Source: Syncephalis plumigaleata (taxonomy: Eukaryota; Zoopagomycota; Zoopagomycetes; Zoopagales; Piptocephalidaceae). From it: a DNA stretch of 64,000 bases. The notes under the pieces were generated by a model. It saw only the letters and a program-made list of their open reading frames with translations. It did no database searches and had not been told where the DNA came from. The position numbers and the translations under genes are program-made. Below, piece by piece: positions 1-10,032 of the stretch (its first letter is position 1; the number at the start of each line of letters is the position of its first letter). The stretch covers positions 310,001 through 374,000 of the forward strand of contig JAIXMF010000004.1 of assembly GCA_025201365.1 (NCBI GenBank), written 5' to 3'.

Positions 1-13
1 CCTGCTAGAGACG

Positions 14-3000
14 ATGCGCAAACTATTCTCGATATCCATGACGAAGCGCTTACAAAACATACTGGAGAAGAATCATGTACTGCGAGGAGGGAACTTCGGC
101 TTCACTAGGGGGAACCAAGCTACCGACTTTGTACAAATTCTGAGATCAGTAATGGATGATTCGATCTGCTACAAGAAAGGACTAGAGGTGCTCATGCTGG
201 ACGTGAAACGAGCATATGACTCGGTCTCATGGCAAAGCCTAGCCTGCTCGCTACGAAGAATAAAAGTGCCGGAAGAGTTCATAACTCTGTTAGAGAACAT
301 ATTTAATAGCAGAACAGCTTCGGTTATTACAGCGCACGGTCAAACAGAAGCCCACCACCCTGAGTGCGGCTTGGACCAGGGAGAAGTGAACTCACCCACG
401 TTATGGCTGATATTCTACGACACTCTACTCAGCAAACTCGATGAATCCAAAATAGGATACGCGATGAGAGAACGACAACCGGGCACTACACAGAAGATAG
501 TAGCATATGGAGCCTTCGCAGATGACCTAACTCTAGTAGCAGAAGATCGTGACACCTTGCAAAAGCTGGCAGATATCTGTAGATCCTTCTTCGAACTACA
601 CGATATCGAGGTGAATTGCAACAAAACGATTCATACGGCGAAAGATCCTCTAGGCAACTCAGTAGCGGAATCACTACCGAAAATTCGATTGGCGGAAGGA
701 GAAGCGGGTCTGGTACAGACGGTAGCGCCACCGACAATACCTTTCCGACTACTCGGCTGCTGGCTGTCCTTGGACGGCAAGAGCAAAGAGCCACTCAGAA
801 TCATCCATCAATCAGTTAAAGGGCTTTGCAGTATCATAAGGCGGAAGGAGATCAGTCACGAGATTGCGATATATATCATCAACTCAGTGATAATACCGGC
901 GATTACTCACAAAGCAGCTACTCTACCGCTGTCGGACTCACAGTGCGACGAGCTGGATAGAAGCTGGCTCACGCTAATCAAACGCAAAGCACACATGGCT
1001 AGGTCTATGCCAAACGTATTGCTATGGGCGCCGCAAGGATTCAATCTGACCAACGTTAGAGACGCTATGGACACTTCCCAAATAGCGGACTTAATGAGGA
1101 GGTTGGATAGCCCAGGTATGCTAGGTGAATCAGCGAGAGCACAAGAAGAAGCAGCATGCAGTCTTGTCAACAGCATCAGATCGATATACAACAGTTACAC
1201 GGAAACACGCGAAAGAAATAGAGTGTACGCTATTCACCTGGCATACCGACTGCATACGAGGGAGCTGAAGGTGGTACTAGGGGACGAACTCGAACAATCC
1301 AAGAGGATAGAGGATATTTTGTTAGAAGACGCAGCGACTCCATCGACTCGAAGAGACGTTAGAGAAGCAGCGGAGAGGTTCGACCTAGTGGAGATGAAAG
1401 ACATAGCACTGACTGACGGACTCGATACACCCAGGCTAGCGAGCTATAATGCCATCACAAATCGAAATGAAAGGCAGGGAGGCGCACCGAAATGGTACAA
1501 GAAACTGGAGGAAAGGTGGCCCAAACTTGCATCTAAAGCCAAGAGTATGGCCATAGCAGCTAGACTGGCAGATCGAGAGGAGTACAGTACGCTGCTACCA
1601 TTCACCGAGGAAAACCTAGCGGCGAGGTCCACAGACGCGCAAGGCAGACAGTACAACTGGTCGGAGATCCAAGACAGTGAGACGGTGCTTATATGGACAG
1701 ATGGATCAGTCACAAATCCAACTGGCCCAGACAAAGCAGGAGGCTACGCAGCGATAGTTATGAGAGGAAACGCGAAGGTGGCAGTAGCAACGGGAAGGTA
1801 CGCAGGTCCACACTGTCACTCAGATATGCTCGAAGCTATGGCGATAGCCCACGCGATAGCATGCGCGCCAAACAGCATAGCAATCAAGATCATGACGGAC
1901 TCTATGACCTCGGTGGCCTGGTGGAAGCAGTATGTCACGGAAGCGGTGCCCTGGTCCAGAGCGAAAAGAAGAGCAACGCCCACATACAAAATATGGGAGT
2001 TGATAGCAGATAGAGTCGCGAGACGAGAAGCAAGCACAGAAATAGAATGGACTAGGGCGCATATAGGCACAGTGGGAAACGAGATGGCAGACATGGAGGC
2101 GAAAGCGGCAGCCGTCACAACAAATCAGGTGCCTAGATGGACACTGAATACAGTGCCAGGAAAGGTCCACCAGTACGATCTGCTGGCGTCAGGGCTGAAC
2201 ACATTGCTTCCACCACGACAACTGATCAAGAAACAAAGCAAGGCGCGACACGCAAGAACACTCAAGCAGCATATACTCAAGCACCACCCGTCGCTGAGGA
2301 CCAGATTGGAGCAAGAGATGAACGTGGTAGCGCAAAGGGACAGAAGTGAAGATGAAAGAGCATTGAGAAGAGCGCAGCACAAGAGGGAGTTCGCGATCAA
2401 ACTAGCGACGGGTCAGTTACCTACCTTAGCTAGACAGCACCTATGGAGCAAGGAAAAATACACTACGGACGTATGCTGTAGGTGTACCAAAGGGGAAAGC
2501 GAAAATTGGAGGCATATAGTCAACTGTGACGTCAACGAGGGGGAAGTGGAAAGAAATGCGAAATTCGAAATCTTCCAGGAAGGAATGAGGATTATAAGCA
2601 GAATCAACAGGGAAAGGGCGGAAAGGTCAATCCACCCTCGACTGGTGAAAGTGGCAGAAACAGCGCACAGAGCCACCCCACTACATCCCCTCCACGATGT
2701 AGGCTACCTGCTGGGCTGGCCGAGTGAGGAGCTTCAACTAGACATGACGCAAAAGGGTCTAACAAAAGAAGAAAGAACAAGCGTCATACATCATATGTCA
2801 ACAAAAGCACTGGACATTGTATGGAGAAGAATATGGATCCCAAGATGCAAGCAGGTAAAGCGCATCATAGGCACCTGGAAATCCATCAACCAGACCCCAG
2901 CGAACCCCCCAGGCCAACTGACTGGCCCCAGACCCAGCCAGAATGCGGATCGGCCGCATACTGGCTCCTCTCACTCCTCGCCGAGTGAACCTACTTCCTG

Positions 3001-3073
3001 GGACTCCATCAACAAGGTAGTATTCCGAACGGAGTATTACCTCAAGATGGTAGCCCCCTCGTGGAGCCTTTAG
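14..3073 (+). CDS. LINE ORF2 C-terminal part: reverse transcriptase, RNase H, zinc knuckle
   Basis: The open part is 1019 codons from the first ATG in the window; the real start is probably upstream, because the RT domain begins almost at once. RT motifs are visible: an LDVKRAYDSV block near residue 62, a GLDQGEVNSP block near 120, and the catalytic FADD box near residue 167. An RNase H domain occupies roughly residues 555-690, with IWTDGS, TDSMTS and WTRAHIGTVGNEMAD segments holding the acidic catalytic residues. A Cys/His cluster (CCRC followed by H and C, near 815-835) resembles the terminal zinc knuckle of many LINEs. The protein would make cDNA at a nicked target. No internal stop is present. 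Confidence 0.9.
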   Translation: MRKLFSISMTKRLQNILEKNHVLRGGNFGFTRGNQATDFVQILRSVMDDSICYKKGLEVLMLDVKRAYDSVSWQSLACSLRRIKVPEEFITLLENIFNSRTASVITAHGQTEAHHPECGLDQGEVNSPTLWLIFYDTLLSKLDESKIGYAMRERQPGTTQKIVAYGAFADDLTLVAEDRDTLQKLADICRSFFELHDIEVNCNKTIHTAKDPLGNSVAESLPKIRLAEGEAGLVQTVAPPTIPFRLLGCWLSLDGKSKEPLRIIHQSVKGLCSIIRRKEISHEIAIYIINSVIIPAITHKAATLPLSDSQCDELDRSWLTLIKRKAHMARSMPNVLLWAPQGFNLTNVRDAMDTSQIADLMRRLDSPGMLGESARAQEEAACSLVNSIRSIYNSYTETRERNRVYAIHLAYRLHTRELKVVLGDELEQSKRIEDILLEDAATPSTRRDVREAAERFDLVEMKDIALTDGLDTPRLASYNAITNRNERQGGAPKWYKKLEERWPKLASKAKSMAIAARLADREEYSTLLPFTEENLAARSTDAQGRQYNWSEIQDSETVLIWTDGSVTNPTGPDKAGGYAAIVMRGNAKVAVATGRYAGPHCHSDMLEAMAIAHAIACAPNSIAIKIMTDSMTSVAWWKQYVTEAVPWSRAKRRATPTYKIWELIADRVARREASTEIEWTRAHIGTVGNEMADMEAKAAAVTTNQVPRWTLNTVPGKVHQYDLLASGLNTLLPPRQLIKKQSKARHARTLKQHILKHHPSLRTRLEQEMNVVAQRDRSEDERALRRAQHKREFAIKLATGQLPTLARQHLWSKEKYTTDVCCRCTKGESENWRHIVNCDVNEGEVERNAKFEIFQEGMRIISRINRERAERSIHPRLVKVAETAHRATPLHPLHDVGYLLGWPSEELQLDMTQKGLTKEERTSVIHHMSTKALDIVWRRIWIPRCKQVKRIIGTWKSINQTPANPPGQLTGPRPSQNADRPHTGSSHSSPSEPTSWDSINKVVFRTEYYLKMVAPSWSL

Positions 3074-3101
3074 GGCCGGCCCACGTAAAGACGTGGCGGC
3101 C
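3074..3101 (+). other. 3' UTR hairpin of the LINE
   Basis: Directly after the ORF2 stop, an 11-bp stem (GGCCG/CGGCC continuing into CCACGT/ACGTGG, with a two-base bulge at 3079-3080) closes on an AAAG loop. A stable terminal stem-loop is where LINE reverse transcriptases commonly recognise their own RNA; that role here is inference. Confidence 0.6.
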
Positions 3102-3345
3102 TAACTCGAATCATTTTTACACAATAATTTGAGAATGCAGTTAACTTTATTCATTTAATTATTAACAGCAGCGGCCCACTTGCTTTAAAAAATAAAAAAT
3201 AAAAATAACACGTTAAGCACTGCATACTGATTATTATTCATTACAATCTATCTAGTTGTTATCACTCAAATCATATAATCTGTTTCAATACTTTTTTTAA
3301 TAATTATTATCAATGTTAGCATATACGATATGCATGCAGCGCACT

Positions 3346-4871
3346 TCAACTGTACCGGAATACTAGTGCAACACCATCATCGCCACCTGATACAAGTGTA
3401 TGCTTGTCGCAGGCAATGGCAAAATCGAGAATAGTCTCCTGATGACCTTGCCATTGTCTCAATAGTTGACCGGTGAGACCATCCCAAAGACGTACGGCAC
3501 AGTCGGCGGAACAAGTAACGAGCCAAGTGGTGGATGGGACCCATTTCACGCGAATCACGGCATCTTCATGCTGTAGCGTGTGGCGTAATCTAAGCGTCGT
3601 AATATCCCAAATGTTTACCGTGCCATCCAATGAACCAGCAGCCACTAATGGCATACTATGTATATGTATATGCATATATATATATATTAGTATTCGATGA
3701 ATTCATTAGTAGATAAACTGCCCCATGATTGTGTTCGATGGTAGAGTACACGTACTTTTCATTAAATGCCACCGACTCGACAGCGTCGTTATTATTCTCG
3801 AGCGATCCAAGAATTTGACCATTATGCAAATGGATCAATCTAACCGTTTTATCATCGGATGTCGTGGCAACGAGTGTACTATCCGAATTAACAGAGAGTG
3901 CCGTAATGATACCGCTATGGAAACGAGCATCATCCGCGCTAATCTTGGTGACAGTCGCCGCAGTCTTTGGATCCCATATAATGAGCGAGCCATCCTCCGA
4001 ACCTGACACGATCCATTTACCATCGGGTGTAAATTGTCCACAAGTAACGGATTCCGAATGACCGGCAAACACGTTCATGCATCGACCCGATGGCACCTGC
4101 CACATCCAGAGCGTGGTATCTCGCGCACCCGCCAGTATGATGTTACCCTTGGGATGCCAGTTGATCCACTCGATCTCCTCGGGACCGTCGAGAGTGACGA
4201 CATGCGTACCATCCGACACCTGCCATACATTCACCTTACCGTCCATCCCACCGGTGGCAAGGTATTGTCCATCATGGTTAAAGGCAATTGATGTCACGGA
4301 ATCCGTGTGGTTCTCGAGTCTCGCTAATGTCTCGCCCGTATCGGCACGCCATAAATAAGCCTTATCATCACCGCCACCCGTGGCAAATAGATACGGCTCG
4401 GATGGATGGGCAGCCACACAGTAGACAGGCTCTATACAATTACAATTGTTACTATGCTGAGCAATTCGTTATTTTGAACGCTATTAATGAGATACCTTTA
4501 TGCTCAAAGAATCCTTGTACCGAATCATCTTTGAACTCTTCCATATCTTCGTCCATTGCTATTACACATTAGTTGTTAGATGCTAGATATACATATATGC
4601 ACGTATGACTAAATAGTACAATAGTAAACGCACCATTATCTGCCGTGTGTTCCCCTTCCATATCGTCATCTTCTACGGGTGCTTCGCCGGCTGCCACATC
4701 AATAATTTGCTCGACATCGTCAGCTTCAACGAATTCCTCTCCATTATTCTCGTAAGATTCCGTCAGAGTCTCCTCCTATAATAGCATAGCTGTTAGCGTA
4801 TATTGCCATGCTATTCCACGATGCTATTCACTGACCTGAGACGTTGGTAGTTGCTGATCAGGATTGGACAT
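3346..4871 (-). CDS. SQT1: WD40-repeat protein, AAMP/Sqt1 family
   Basis: Five exons give about 418 residues, matching Sqt1 and AAMP (about 430). Translation starts MSNPDQQLPTSQ at 4871. An acidic region follows (EDDDMEGEH, then MDEDMEEFKDDSVQGFF), then WD40 repeats from the exon at about 4430 downward (EPVYCVAAHPSEPYLFATGG, then WHPKGNIILAGARDTTLWMW, then FTPDGKWIVSGSEDG). The last exon begins at 3655 after a 100-nt intron (3656-3755) and resumes as NMPLVAAGSLDGTVNIWD. In yeast Sqt1 is the dedicated chaperone of ribosomal protein uL16; AAMP is the animal counterpart. The acidic N-terminus and C-terminal beta propeller fit this family. The assignment rests on my recognition of repeat order, not on a search. 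Confidence 0.85.
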
Positions 4872-5890
4872 TATAAATGACAAATTGCTAAACAAAAATG
4901 AACGATAAATGAAAAAAAAACAATAATTGATCCTTTTAGCAATTTATATTGTTTGTTAATCTTTTGCTTACTAACCAATAAGCATTGAGCATAATCGGAA
5001 TTGATTTGCCCATTATGAATCATTCGTTACAGGAATACAAAAGTATGCTGCTGCTACTTCTACTACTACTACTACTACTATTGCTCATTGCTTACTAATA
5101 TGTATGTTCATCGTCTAACAAGTACATCATATCTTCATTAATACTAATCTACTAGGATTATTAGTCATCTATCGGAAATAACACATGATATTTATATATG
5201 AACTGACACTCTTTTTATTTGCCATTATTACTTGTTATTGTTACTATTACTTATTATAAAGTGAAAAGTGGTCATTCCTAATCATTGTTTTGGCATGTAC
5301 AGGCTTTGTCCATCCAATTTGCGCAGTTAGCCATTTGTCTTTACGAATAAATGATAGTTATCGCTATCAATAAATGATCCATTACTAATACTGAATTGTT
5401 ATTATTATCATGCTGTGTCAATTGGCATTTCTATGGTAATAATGGTGTTAACAATTGTGTAAATCTATTGATTAATAAACTGCAAACGTTAAAGGATAAA
5501 TGCGCTAATTGGATGGAAAAACACTATAATATACCGATGGAGATCATTATCTTTGGTATGAGAAATGATCTTTTTTTGCAAATTGAACCAGTCAAATGAA
5601 AAGATAGCTGAACAAGATCGCGTGTTAGTGGATTTCCTTACATTGCTCCCAATGCCACCACAATAACGAATAAACCATTTACACCATAGTAGTTAATTAA
5701 TAAGAGTTCTATTGCATGGGATAAACCATTGCTAAAGATGACGGATCATGTATAGGCCAAATGGATGAATGAATGTATACGAGCACACTCATCGTATAAT
5801 TCAATAAAGAAAAAGAGCAACAACATAGTATACTACTAACATTGCTATTGCTATTGCTATGATTGTCCTAACAATGAACGAAGGAATGCA
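4872..5890. other. Intergenic region between divergent transcription units' ends, contains one MITE
   Basis: No coding region is supported here. It contains a (CTA)n microsatellite near 5055-5090, AT-rich sequence, and the short inverted-repeat element at 5300-5526. The AAMP promoter must lie in the part nearest 4872, and the 3' UTR of the WOPR gene ends at the other side. Confidence 0.6.
5300..5526. mobile_element. MITE of the CAGGC/CAGTG TIR family (227 bp), TA-flanked
   Basis: Left end CAGGCTTTGTCCATCCAA and right end (read inward) TAGTGTTTTTCCATCCAA form terminal inverted repeats of about 30 bp containing the shared core CCATCCAATTTGCGCA, with one mismatch in the right copy (AATTAGCGCA). 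TA dinucleotides sit at 5298-5299 and 5527-5528, as for Tc1/mariner-type target duplication. There is no coding capacity. The interior (TTATCGCTATCAATAAATG and GGTGTTAACAATTGTGT) matches the copies at 28, 57 and 62 kb, so this is an internally deleted derivative of the larger elements. Confidence 0.8.
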
Positions 5891-7651
5891 TTAAAGTCGT
5901 AAGTGTGCTCCTAGTGCATTAACCTGACGTCTATCCTCGTCGGAACGAGGTTGCCACGAGGTATTGAAATGAGCCATCGATGAGCTGTATTGCATATTCG
6001 ATGCACCGCCACTTGGTGTACGTTCTCGGTAGTCGCGCATCGAGATCGCCTCGGAGACATCGTTATGAGCGTAGCCATGAGCGGTAGTATTGGCGGGAGC
6101 GGCATTATTGGGCGTGGTAGTCATCATAGGCAATAGAATACGAGGTTGACCGCCGCATGGACTATTGGCATAACCAATGCTTACCGATTGCAAGTCATAG
6201 CAGGTGGGTGTGATGAGAGCCACTGGGGTTGGAGGTAGCAAGGCAACGCCCAATGATGCAGGATGAAGGGACACGGTGGCGGCGGCGGGCGATAATGGCG
6301 CGGTAGTGATGCAACCCGTGTAGGCATGGCTAGGCACGGAGGCAAGTCGTGGCTGGTGTAGGGAAACGGCAGGCGCGGCAGGCGAGTGTTCCGGTGGAGT
6401 GAGAGGTGGCGTGCTCACGCGCATCATTGAGTTCTCGTGCGGGCTACCGACCGCCATGGAGAAATGATGCCACGATGGTGCTTGTGGTGGTGGTGGCAAT
6501 GGCAAGTGCCACTCCTTGGGGACCGGACTACGGGGTGGTGCCTGCTTTGGCGAGGGTACTCGTGGGCTTGACTCACGATAAACGGATGATCTACTGGATC
6601 GATATTGCATATCGTGTTGCATTTGGTGATGCTGCTGCTGCTGCTGTTGATGTTGATGATGTTGATGATGTTGATGTTGATGATGTTGAATCTCGGTCGT
6701 ATGCGGGAATGAATGGGCGAGTAGCGATTTAGTATCGTGAGATGCAGGATGAGAACGAGGGAATGTAAATTCATTAGAGCCAAACGGCGATGGTGGCTGA
6801 CTTTGCTGCGATAGCGGTGCCGAAAGAGCCAGCTCTGAAGCTGATCGCATGGCTTGCATGGGTGATGCCTCGTCGGCTCCCATGTCATGGGCCATCGGGT
6901 GTAGTTCCGGATAGATCTCGCGCGGGATTTGCACATGTTGCAAGCGTGAATCGAAGCGTGGTCGTGGCAGAACACCGGTGGCCAGATCAGCCTCGGAGAA
7001 GTAGGAGATCAAGTGGAGACGACGTCCCGAACTAGTTTCTACAGCGATAGTACGCTTAATGAGACCGTTCTGCTTGAATAGCAATCGCTTGCTACCGTAA
7101 CGAGTAGGGTTGGGGATGGCTGCCACGAGTGAGGCAGCGGTCGGTGACACGGGTGCAACAGAGCTAGTGCTGTTGCTATAGCCATGGCCACGATTGCCAT
7201 AGGAATGATTACCGCTTGGGGACATCACGGCATCAGACATGGGGTCATCGGGCGAGTCGACGTCCATGGCCTCGGTACGACGACATGAGAGTTCGCGGTA
7301 GACGAGGAACCGGCCTCGAATACGAGAGGGGGACCAGAGACGGCCGTCGGTCCAACGGCGCACGTCCGACTCCTCCTCGTCCCACACGTAGACCGAACCG
7401 GAACGGAGCCAGCGGCGTTCCCGTTCATTGAGGCGTCGGTGCACGCGAGGGAGTGCGCCAATACGACAACTCTCGAAGATCAAGAGTGCGTCTTGAACTG
7501 TTTCGATGTAACCGAAATAGGTCTCCATACCGCAGAATGGCATTGAGCTGTCATCATTGCCATTGACATCGGCGGTATTCTGAGACCATTCACCACGATG
7601 ATTGGCGGAAGTAGTAGGAACAGTCATGGAAACACCGTTATTGTACGACAT
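5891..7651 (-). CDS. WOPR-domain (Gti1/Pac2 family) transcription regulator
   Basis: A single exon of 586 residues from ATG at 7651 (MSYNNGVSMTVP); an upstream in-frame GTG is less likely. The first WOPR half reads METYFGYIETVQDALLIFES, then RRLNERERRWLRSGSVYVWD, RRWTDGRLWSPSR and FLVYREL. The second half reads LFKQNGLIKRTIAV, then RLHLISYFSEADL and the LPRPR segment. The split by a Ser/Asn-rich linker is typical of Wor1/Ryp1/Pac2 proteins. The C-terminal half is low-complexity (His/Gln tract, Pro- and Ser-rich), as expected for an activation region. WOPR proteins are DNA-binding master regulators of fungal development, morphology or nutrient switching; which process applies here cannot be read from sequence. 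Confidence 0.9.
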   Translation of the reverse strand: MSYNNGVSMTVPTTSANHRGEWSQNTADVNGNDDSSMPFCGMETYFGYIETVQDALLIFESCRIGALPRVHRRLNERERRWLRSGSVYVWDEEESDVRRWTDGRLWSPSRIRGRFLVYRELSCRRTEAMDVDSPDDPMSDAVMSPSGNHSYGNRGHGYSNSTSSVAPVSPTAASLVAAIPNPTRYGSKRLLFKQNGLIKRTIAVETSSGRRLHLISYFSEADLATGVLPRPRFDSRLQHVQIPREIYPELHPMAHDMGADEASPMQAMRSASELALSAPLSQQSQPPSPFGSNEFTFPRSHPASHDTKSLLAHSFPHTTEIQHHQHQHHQHHQHQQQQQQHHQMQHDMQYRSSRSSVYRESSPRVPSPKQAPPRSPVPKEWHLPLPPPPQAPSWHHFSMAVGSPHENSMMRVSTPPLTPPEHSPAAPAVSLHQPRLASVPSHAYTGCITTAPLSPAAATVSLHPASLGVALLPPTPVALITPTCYDLQSVSIGYANSPCGGQPRILLPMMTTTPNNAAPANTTAHGYAHNDVSEAISMRDYRERTPSGGASNMQYSSSMAHFNTSWQPRSDEDRRQVNALGAHLRL

Positions 7652-10032
7652 GTTGTTGATGTTGATAATGATGTTGATACCCACAAATGTAGCCTATTGG
7701 TGTAACTCGAAATAAGAAATGATTGGAATAGTAGCAGCAATAACAATAATAGTAATAGTAATAATAGTAGTAATAATGATGTTGTTGTTGTTGTTGTTGT
7801 TGTTGTTGATAAAGGTAGTAGCTATAGTAGTAGTAATAAAATGGTTATGAGCGATATATATATACGAACAATTGACGTCAATTGTTAGATGTGCCTCTAA
7901 ATAAATGGTATATATATATATATGTATATAAGTGAAAGTGAGAGTGAGTGAGTGACAGTCTATAGTCTATAAAGAGTGATTTGTATAGGCTTTTGGATCT
8001 CGATCTATTAATCTATCCGTCTATCTATTTCACTTTCAATGAGGGATAGATGCTAATGGTATAGAAAGTGAAAGTGATAGAGAAATAGAACGAGTTGGGA
8101 ATGACAAAGTAGTCAAATAAATCTATCAGAAATAATACGAAATGCCGATATAGAAACAGAGATACGACAATGGATAATGAACGCTAATGTTGCAAAGAAC
8201 AAAGGAAAGGCAACTAAAAGAAAAGGTTAAGCTAAAATGGACGAGACGCAATAAAAACCAAATACTATAAAAGTAAATGAATCAAGTAGAAACACGGCAA
8301 TTACAATTGTTATTATTATTATTATTATTAAAGTAATTCTATGGATGATAATAATAATAATAATAATACGACAAACGTTAATCTACAATACAACGTCTTG
8401 AATTGACCGTGATACACAATTGACTATAGAGATATATAAACGAAGTGTAGAAAGGAAACAGAATAAGGAAAAGTGAGAAATACGAAAGACAAACGGTAAA
8501 TACGAAAATACGAAATACGAAAAACAATTGAGACTTGGTGTGTGTATGTATGTATATATGTATGTGTATATGTATGTATGTATGTAACGAAGTAAAGCGA
8601 ATCGAGAGGAGAAGAAGAGGAAATCCGGTATAATCAGTCGGGAGGCGAATCAAACGGATTAGCTGCTCAAATATGAATAAACTGCTGGTGGCAACAACCA
8701 TAAGGGACTTCCATGCTTATTGACTCATTAGAAACTCGGAGCTCTAATGTGTTCGACTAGGCATCCGGTACGGCGAGTGTACATGTGGACATACGATGGA
8801 AGAGGCAATTGTGAACGCAAGGTTCTACGTATGTGTGATGGAAGAAAAGCAGTAACAACAGCAACATCACCTGTCACGACGATTCCCTTGCTTGCTTGCC
8901 TGTTTGTTTGTTCTTCATCATTCGACCACACTCACATTCACATTCGCACCCATACTTCATCATCATGATGATGATGATGATGATGATGATGCTGGTACTG
9001 ATGCTGATGCGGATGGGGAGAAGGAAAGCCGAGTGTTGCGCGATTTGTATATTGGTCATCACATGAACCTTGAACTTTGGCCGTGCATGGTTATTGTAGA
9101 TGACACGCACACGCGCACACACATACACATACACACAATACACGCACGCGCACACGCTCTTGACTTGATTAGGCTTAGATATTTATCGTCAAGATGAATC
9201 GATACCTCATCGAATGAGTGTAACAAATGTAAGAAATATGCAGTGATACCATTCTAACTAGCTTGTTTTTAACAATAAACAAGTAACCTGCTTTCGAGGC
9301 AACCCATATCTTGCATCTCCGCCTAACTTGTACGTGTACACGTATACCGCATACCATTTACGTATACATGCACTATTTGCCTGTGTTTCGCTCTTATTTC
9401 GAGGAACAAGGCTAGCGACGTTTGTGTATCTTCCCCAACAGGTAAGCGGCCTTGATAGGTTATTATACGTCGTTTCATGGGTCGCCATGAAGGGTACAGG
9501 GGCTTTTTTGAGCATCATGCTTCAACCTATGGATATATCTATAAAAAAGCATGTGGCATATCTCTTACCCATTCATTCGAACCATCAATACATGTGATAT
9601 GAATCGTTTGCACATTGATGAGCACAGACGCAATAATAGATACGCTTGGCTGTTGTTGCTGTTGTCGTTGTATACATTAATGGAATTTTACTCGCATGCC
9701 ACGATGAAGCATGTGGCGTCAAGCAAAGATAGAAGGAACATACGAGTACAAGCTACACAATAAAGTTTCTTTTTCCGTCGATATGAAGCAGTCACACTGT
9801 ATATTGGATGGACTTGTTGAGTTTATTATCATAACAAAAAAATCACTCATTATTACAATGGCATTCTATCGGAAGTTCATTGTTCCATTCTTACTGAGCT
9901 TGTCTTGCTTGTATGTAAACAAACAATAAATGTAATTCAATGATTCTATTAGAAAACATTAATAGACAATATATGTATATATGTGTGTATGTGTGTGCCA
10001 TTAGCATCGTTCATCGTGTATGTATAGGCTAT
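7652..10032. promoter_or_regulatory. 2.4-kb upstream/intergenic region of the WOPR gene, microsatellite-rich
   Basis: No convincing gene is present. Several simple repeats occur: (GTT)n at about 7781-7810, (TTA)n at 8311-8330, (AAT)n at 8350-8367, (TGTA)n at about 8540-8590, (ATG)n at about 8965-8992 and CA-rich repeats at 9103-9150. The small open frames are low-complexity or lack family features. Long upstream regions are characteristic of autoregulated WOPR genes such as WOR1, so part of this may be control DNA for the WOPR gene; that is inference. The ALG7 3' UTR ends on the far side. Confidence 0.4.

Larger units (their letters stand above)
1..3118 (+). mobile_element. Non-LTR retrotransposon (LINE), 3' portion, RT plus RNase H class
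   Basis: The window opens inside a LINE. One long reading frame (14-3073) carries reverse transcriptase and RNase H, followed by a short 3' tail containing a strong hairpin (3074-3101) and ending near an AT-rich tract around 3110-3120. The 5' part (ORF1, endonuclease) lies outside the window, so I cannot say whether the element is full length. The frame is open for over 1000 codons, so this copy is young or was recently active. The RT plus RNase H order without an LTR suggests the I/R1-like branch of LINEs (inference). I could not define a target-site duplication because the 5' end is missing. Confidence 0.85.

Noticed and set aside
3473-4291. Plus-strand open frames across the WD40 gene
   Set aside because: They are shadows of the well-supported minus-strand AAMP/Sqt1 exons and have no family features.
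8378-9929. Several 60-107-codon frames upstream of the WOPR gene
   Set aside because: Low-complexity translations of TGTA, CA and ATG repeats; no start context, intron continuity or family match.
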